DNA of 64,000 nt from Bacteroidota bacterium (GTDB taxonomy: Bacteria > Bacteroidota > Bacteroidia > AKYH767-A > OLB10): NCBI GenBank assembly GCA_016714005.1, contig JADJOA010000006.1, positions 158,726 to 222,725 of the forward strand, given 5' to 3'. Of the stretch, positions 60,545 to 64,000 are shown in pieces (the stretch's first letter is position 1; every line of letters begins with the position of its first letter). The notes below the pieces were generated by a model. It was given only the letters and a program-made list of their open reading frames with translations. It was not told where the DNA came from and did not search any database. Both the position numbers and the translations under genes were made by a program.

Positions 60545-63218
60545 TTATTCCACACTGACCTCAAGTGTTTCCTTCAATCTTATGTCTCTTGATGAGGCGC
60601 CAATCATTACCCGGAAATTACCCGGCTCGGTAACAATTTGCATTTGATCATTTAACATTTGAAGCATTGAGGAAGTAATTTTAAAAACAACTTCTTTGCT
60701 TTCACCAGGTTGTAAGTAAATTTTATCAAATCCTTTTAATGCCATAACGGGTTGTGAAACCGTTGCAAGCATATCTCTGATATAAAGCTGCACGACCTCG
60801 CTACCCGCCACGCTGCCTGTATTTTCTACAACACAGCTTACCTGAGTTGTATCATTAACCTTTATGGACGGCTTGCTTAGTTTTATGTTTGAATATTGAA
60901 AAGTGGTGTAGCTTAATCCAAAGCCAAAAGGAAAGAGAGGCAAACCGGAAAGGTTATTGTAATCATCGCCCCTGCCTGTGGGCTTGTGGTTATACACTAA
61001 TGGGAGTTGCGCCTCATGCAACGGGAAGGTTATGGGCAATCGCCCGGCAGGGTTATAGTCGCCAAACAATACATCAGCAATAGCATTGCCGCCTTGTTCG
61101 CCTGCATACCATACATCAATAATAGCGTCAACTTTGTCAATCCAGTTATTCATAGTAATGGCGCTGCCTCCGGTAAGCACTACTACAAGAGGTTTTCCGG
61201 TGGCGGCAATCTGTTTTATCATTTATTCCTGCTTGCCGGGTAGGCTTAACAATGCGCGGTCCTGAAACTCGCCTTCGGTTGCTGTAACTATAACTACCGC
61301 TTCTGCGGCGCGAAATACTAATTGCATCGGCAATTTGTTTGCGCCATGTTTGTTGTACGGTAACATCCCATACCAGTTTAATTTGTGCATTACCTACTGA
61401 TTCAAAAAATTCAACTTGAATGTTGTAAGTACTATCTGCCTTAAAATTAAAATCGGTGAAAAGTGCTGAGTAGGTTTGTTTTTTCCAGTTATCAATTAAA
61501 AGTTTGTTGTTGATGTATAACTTAAAGCCATCATTGCCGCTTAATCCAATTTTAAATTTTCCGGTTTTGGGTGAGCGTATTTTGCCACTCCACTTTACAG
61601 CATAGTTATCAAGTTGTAAATATTTATCGGGTGGATAAAGCGTCCAGCTAAAATCAATTTTCTCATCAATGCGGTTAACCAAAGGTGTGCCTGTTAAATC
61701 AATGCTATTAAAATAACTTGCATTTAGCCCTCTTGAATTTTCAGCAGTGCTTAAATATTCGGGTTGCACTACCTCCCACTCTTTTGATTCTTTGCCTACA
61801 CCTTCAGTATATAAGAAGCTGATTTCTTTTCCCAATTTATTTTTAATGGCATCATTAAGATTTACAATGTGAGATGAGTTGCCGCTATAGCCACCCATTG
61901 AAGGCGATGCAGCTTCGGTGCCTATTACTCCAATTGTTTTTATTGTTTTGTTTAATGGCAAAACTTTGTTTTCGTTTTTTAGCAATACAATGCTTTCTTG
62001 TGCTGCCTGCAATGCAAGGCTTACATTCTTTTGAGAGTGAATAATTTTTTCAGCTTCTTTTTCGTTTGCATACGGACTTTCGAAAAGCCCCAATTCAAAC
62101 TTAGCTGTTAAGACTCTGCGCACAGCATCATCTATTCTTTGAGAAGAAATATCGCCATTTAAAAAAGGCGGCATAAATAAATTATGGTGTTGGTAATCTA
62201 TCTGGAAAATAACATCGAGCCCATTGGTAATTGCCTGCTTTGTTGCATCATAATAATCTTTGGCAGTGTAATGCAAAACATTTGCGCCACCCACTGAGCC
62301 TGCATCGGAAATTACGAAGCCTTTAAAATTCCAGTCTTGCTTTAGCTTTTTGGTGAGCAGCCAATGGTTAGAAGTACATGGTGTGCCGTCTAATGAATTG
62401 TAAGAAGTCATTACAGAGCGTGCACCGGCATTTTTAAATGCAGAGATGAACGGTGGAAAATGAATCTCGGTTAAAAATCTTTCATTAAAGTGTATGGGAT
62501 AACTGTCTCTTCCACCATCGCCAACATTTGCAATCAGATGTTTAGGGGTGGTAATAATATTTTGTTTTTCGAACGCGCTGATGAATGCATTGCCCATTAC
62601 AGCAGTAAGAAAAGGGTCTTCGCCATAGGTTTCTTCTACCCTGCCCCACCGTACATCGCTGGCAATATTTATTACGGGTGACAGCACCTGCCTTATGCCA
62701 CAGGCTTTGGCTTCGGCAGCAATGGCATTGCCAACGTTATGCATAAGGGTACTATTCCATGTGGCGGCTAATGCTATAGCCTGTGGAAATATGGTGGCAT
62801 TGTCTCTTACTAAGCCATGCAATGCTTCGTCAAAAAAAATGGCGGGGATGCCGAGCTTTGTTTCTTTGACAAAATAGCTCTGGCAGGCATTTATTTTTTT
62901 AGCCAGTATTTGCGCATTGCTTTTGTTATCGTACTTAAGCATTTGTTGCGCTGGATTGTTGTTGTTGCCGGTTGCGCTTACCTGCAAACCGAAAATTCCG
63001 TTCTTAAAATCGTTTTTACTTGTGTTGCTAACTTCACCGGGTATCATGAACAACTGCCAGAATTTTTCTTCGGGTGTCATTCTGCTGAGTAAATCGTTTA
63101 CTCTTTGGGGGACAGGGAGAGCAGGATTTTTGTAAGGCAAAACAGTTTGTGAAAAGCTGCATGAGGAGACAGAAATAAAAAGAGGTAAAATAAACGGCTT
63201 GAGGATATTAAGACGCAT
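60545..63218 (-). CDS. GH3 beta-glucosidase-type glycosidase with PA14 domain (frameshifted)
   Basis: About 890 residues, from the ATG at 63218 (nine codons inside the longest frame) because it begins a clean signal peptide (FILPLFISVSSCSFSQ). The GH3 N-domain has MTPEEKFWQLFMIPGEV, FFDEALHGLVRDN, KHLIANVGDGGRDSYPIHFN and the nucleophile Asp in FKGFVISDAGSVGG. The GH3 C-domain begins ESIVLLKNENKVLPLNKTIK and is interrupted by a PA14 domain (GLNASYFNSIDLTGTP, IGLSGNDGFKLYINNKLLID). The frame is lost near 61300; after several indels it resumes KPLVVVLTGGSAITMNNWID, NAIADVLFGDYNPAGRLPIT, then a fibronectin III-like end (ENTGSVAGSEVVQLYIRDML). Exo-acting hydrolysis of beta-glucosides or xylosides is expected; PA14 often shapes substrate choice. 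Confidence 0.9.
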
Positions 63219-63245
63219 AGGCGGAAGCAAAGAAATGTGTTGCAC

Positions 63246-64000
63246 AATAATAGGTTTATAACGGTAAATAAACGGGAGTGGTGTTTTTTTTATTACTGAT
63301 GCTGCCAGGTGAATTTATTTTACCCCTGACCCCTTTCCGAAGCTTAGGGGCGGAAGGGGACCGTTATTTTTAACGGGGCGGGTATGGGTAGCAAAAAGCA
63401 TCCTTGTCTCAGAAAAACGCACATTGCATGGGTTAAGGCAGGTAGGAGTGCGGTTTTAACAACTCCTGAATGCGAAAAGCATTTAGTTTGGCTTTTTTCT
63501 TCCACTTTTTGTTGGCCAAAAATTAGTAAAAAAGGATTACACGAATGCCAACCTCAAATTTTTTTCGCATGAGCCAACGCCACCCGGGCTGAAAATTTGC
63601 GGTTCTCACCATTCGTGGACAGCCGTCCACTCGGAAAGTGTTGGAACGGAAGGTCTATCGGTTTGTTTAGAGTAGAAAATAATTGCACCTTTAAAATGCA
63701 GGGGCAGGAGCCAACGCACGGAATGCTTCTGAAACTTTGTAAGTGAACGAACTCATTGAAATTATTATGCAGCTAAAAGCTGCAAGGATGAAATGGCACG
63801 AGTGAGGCCTTGCGTCTACTGGAAACCACAACTCTCCGAGCTTGCAGTATGTTTATTATTACTTGCACCTCTGTTTGTTTACTATCAAAACCCTTCTTTT
63901 TTTTATTTCTTTAATCTTGATGTTATCGGAATACCCTCCTGTGTCCACAAGGCACAAAGGTTGTATTTTATTCTTTAGCTTTTTCAAAGTGATTCATACC
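63246..64000. other. Non-coding region at window end
   Basis: No frame longer than about 62 codons and none with protein-like composition or a start with context. It holds two adjacent hairpins (63330-63376) and a short inverted repeat TGGAC-AGCC-GTCCA near 63622. Any gene beginning here would lie beyond the window. Confidence 0.5.
63330..63376. other. Two adjacent hairpins upstream of the GH3 gene
   Basis: CCCCTTTCCG (63330-63339) pairs with CGGAAGGGG (63351-63359) with one bulge; CCGTTA and TAACGG (63361-63376) pair around TTTT. They lie 112-158 bases upstream of the GH3 start and could be its transcribed leader or an upstream terminator; no T-run follows. Confidence 0.4.

Noticed and set aside
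63384..63978. Short frames at the window end
   Set aside because: About 60 codons each, with atypical composition, no start context and no recognisable motif.

Overview
The window comes from a Bacteroidota (Bacteroidetes) chromosome, probably a free-living member of the Chitinophagia/Sphingobacteriia/Saprospiria side of the phylum. The evidence is low GC content, about ten proteins with type IX secretion (T9SS) C-terminal sorting domains, Reg_prop/Y_Y_Y sensor architecture with a LytTR regulator, BT_3928-type and DUF1599 proteins beside folP, and TANNTTTG-like promoter boxes. No rRNA, complete tRNA, CRISPR, transposase or phage gene was recognised. Species cannot be named from the sequence.

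Layout. 1-5.4 kb: two T9SS cargo genes with Ig-like tails, one carrying a glucose/sorbosone dehydrogenase propeller; they share a 682-bp almost exact repeat. 5.4-18.5 kb: small secreted or envelope proteins, a zinc phospholipase/nuclease-like gene coupled to a metallo-beta-lactamase-fold hydrolase, a PhnB-like VOC protein, a Wzi-like barrel, a glycosyltransferase, an APH-family kinase and a YkuE-like phosphoesterase. 18.7-27.6 kb: a T9SS subtilase, TerC, two more T9SS cargos, an orphan cargo tail and a 21-bp minisatellite. 27.7-32.5 kb: mostly housekeeping (methylmalonyl-CoA epimerase, rhomboid, WD40 protein, BT_3928-type protein, DUF1599, folP). 33.3-40.8 kb: a tandem array of four T9SS cargo genes with shared, apparently swapped 3' cassettes, ending at an orphan tRNA 3'-half-like sequence. 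40.9-45.6 kb: an adaptor-permease-ATPase export operon and a transglutaminase/TPR protein. 45.6-51.8 kb: lipoproteins, AcpH-like esterase, a deleted serine hydrolase, a DCC oxidoreductase and a large glycosyltransferase-like TPR membrane protein. 52-56.6 kb: a giant sensor kinase with its REC-PAS-LytTR regulator. 56.9-63.2 kb: a His/Trp/Tyr-rich secreted protein, katG and a PA14-containing GH3 glycosidase. 63.2-64 kb appears non-coding.

Caveat. About 25 of roughly 50 genes are broken by single-base indels, mostly in A/T homopolymers, and resume a perfectly conserved protein in another frame. I read these mainly as consensus errors, not gene death, and give reconstructed spans with the reading segments. 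Real lesions probably include the internal deletion in the serine hydrolase (47.3-48.2 kb), the orphan T9SS tails, and possibly the in-frame TGA at 37877.

How it works together. The window is dominated by surface export: secreted enzymes (sugar dehydrogenase, subtilase, GH3), adhesin-like Ig/GEVED proteins and beta-propellers. The best candidate for something undescribed is the recombining T9SS cargo array and its modular tails. I found no clearly novel defence or metabolic system.
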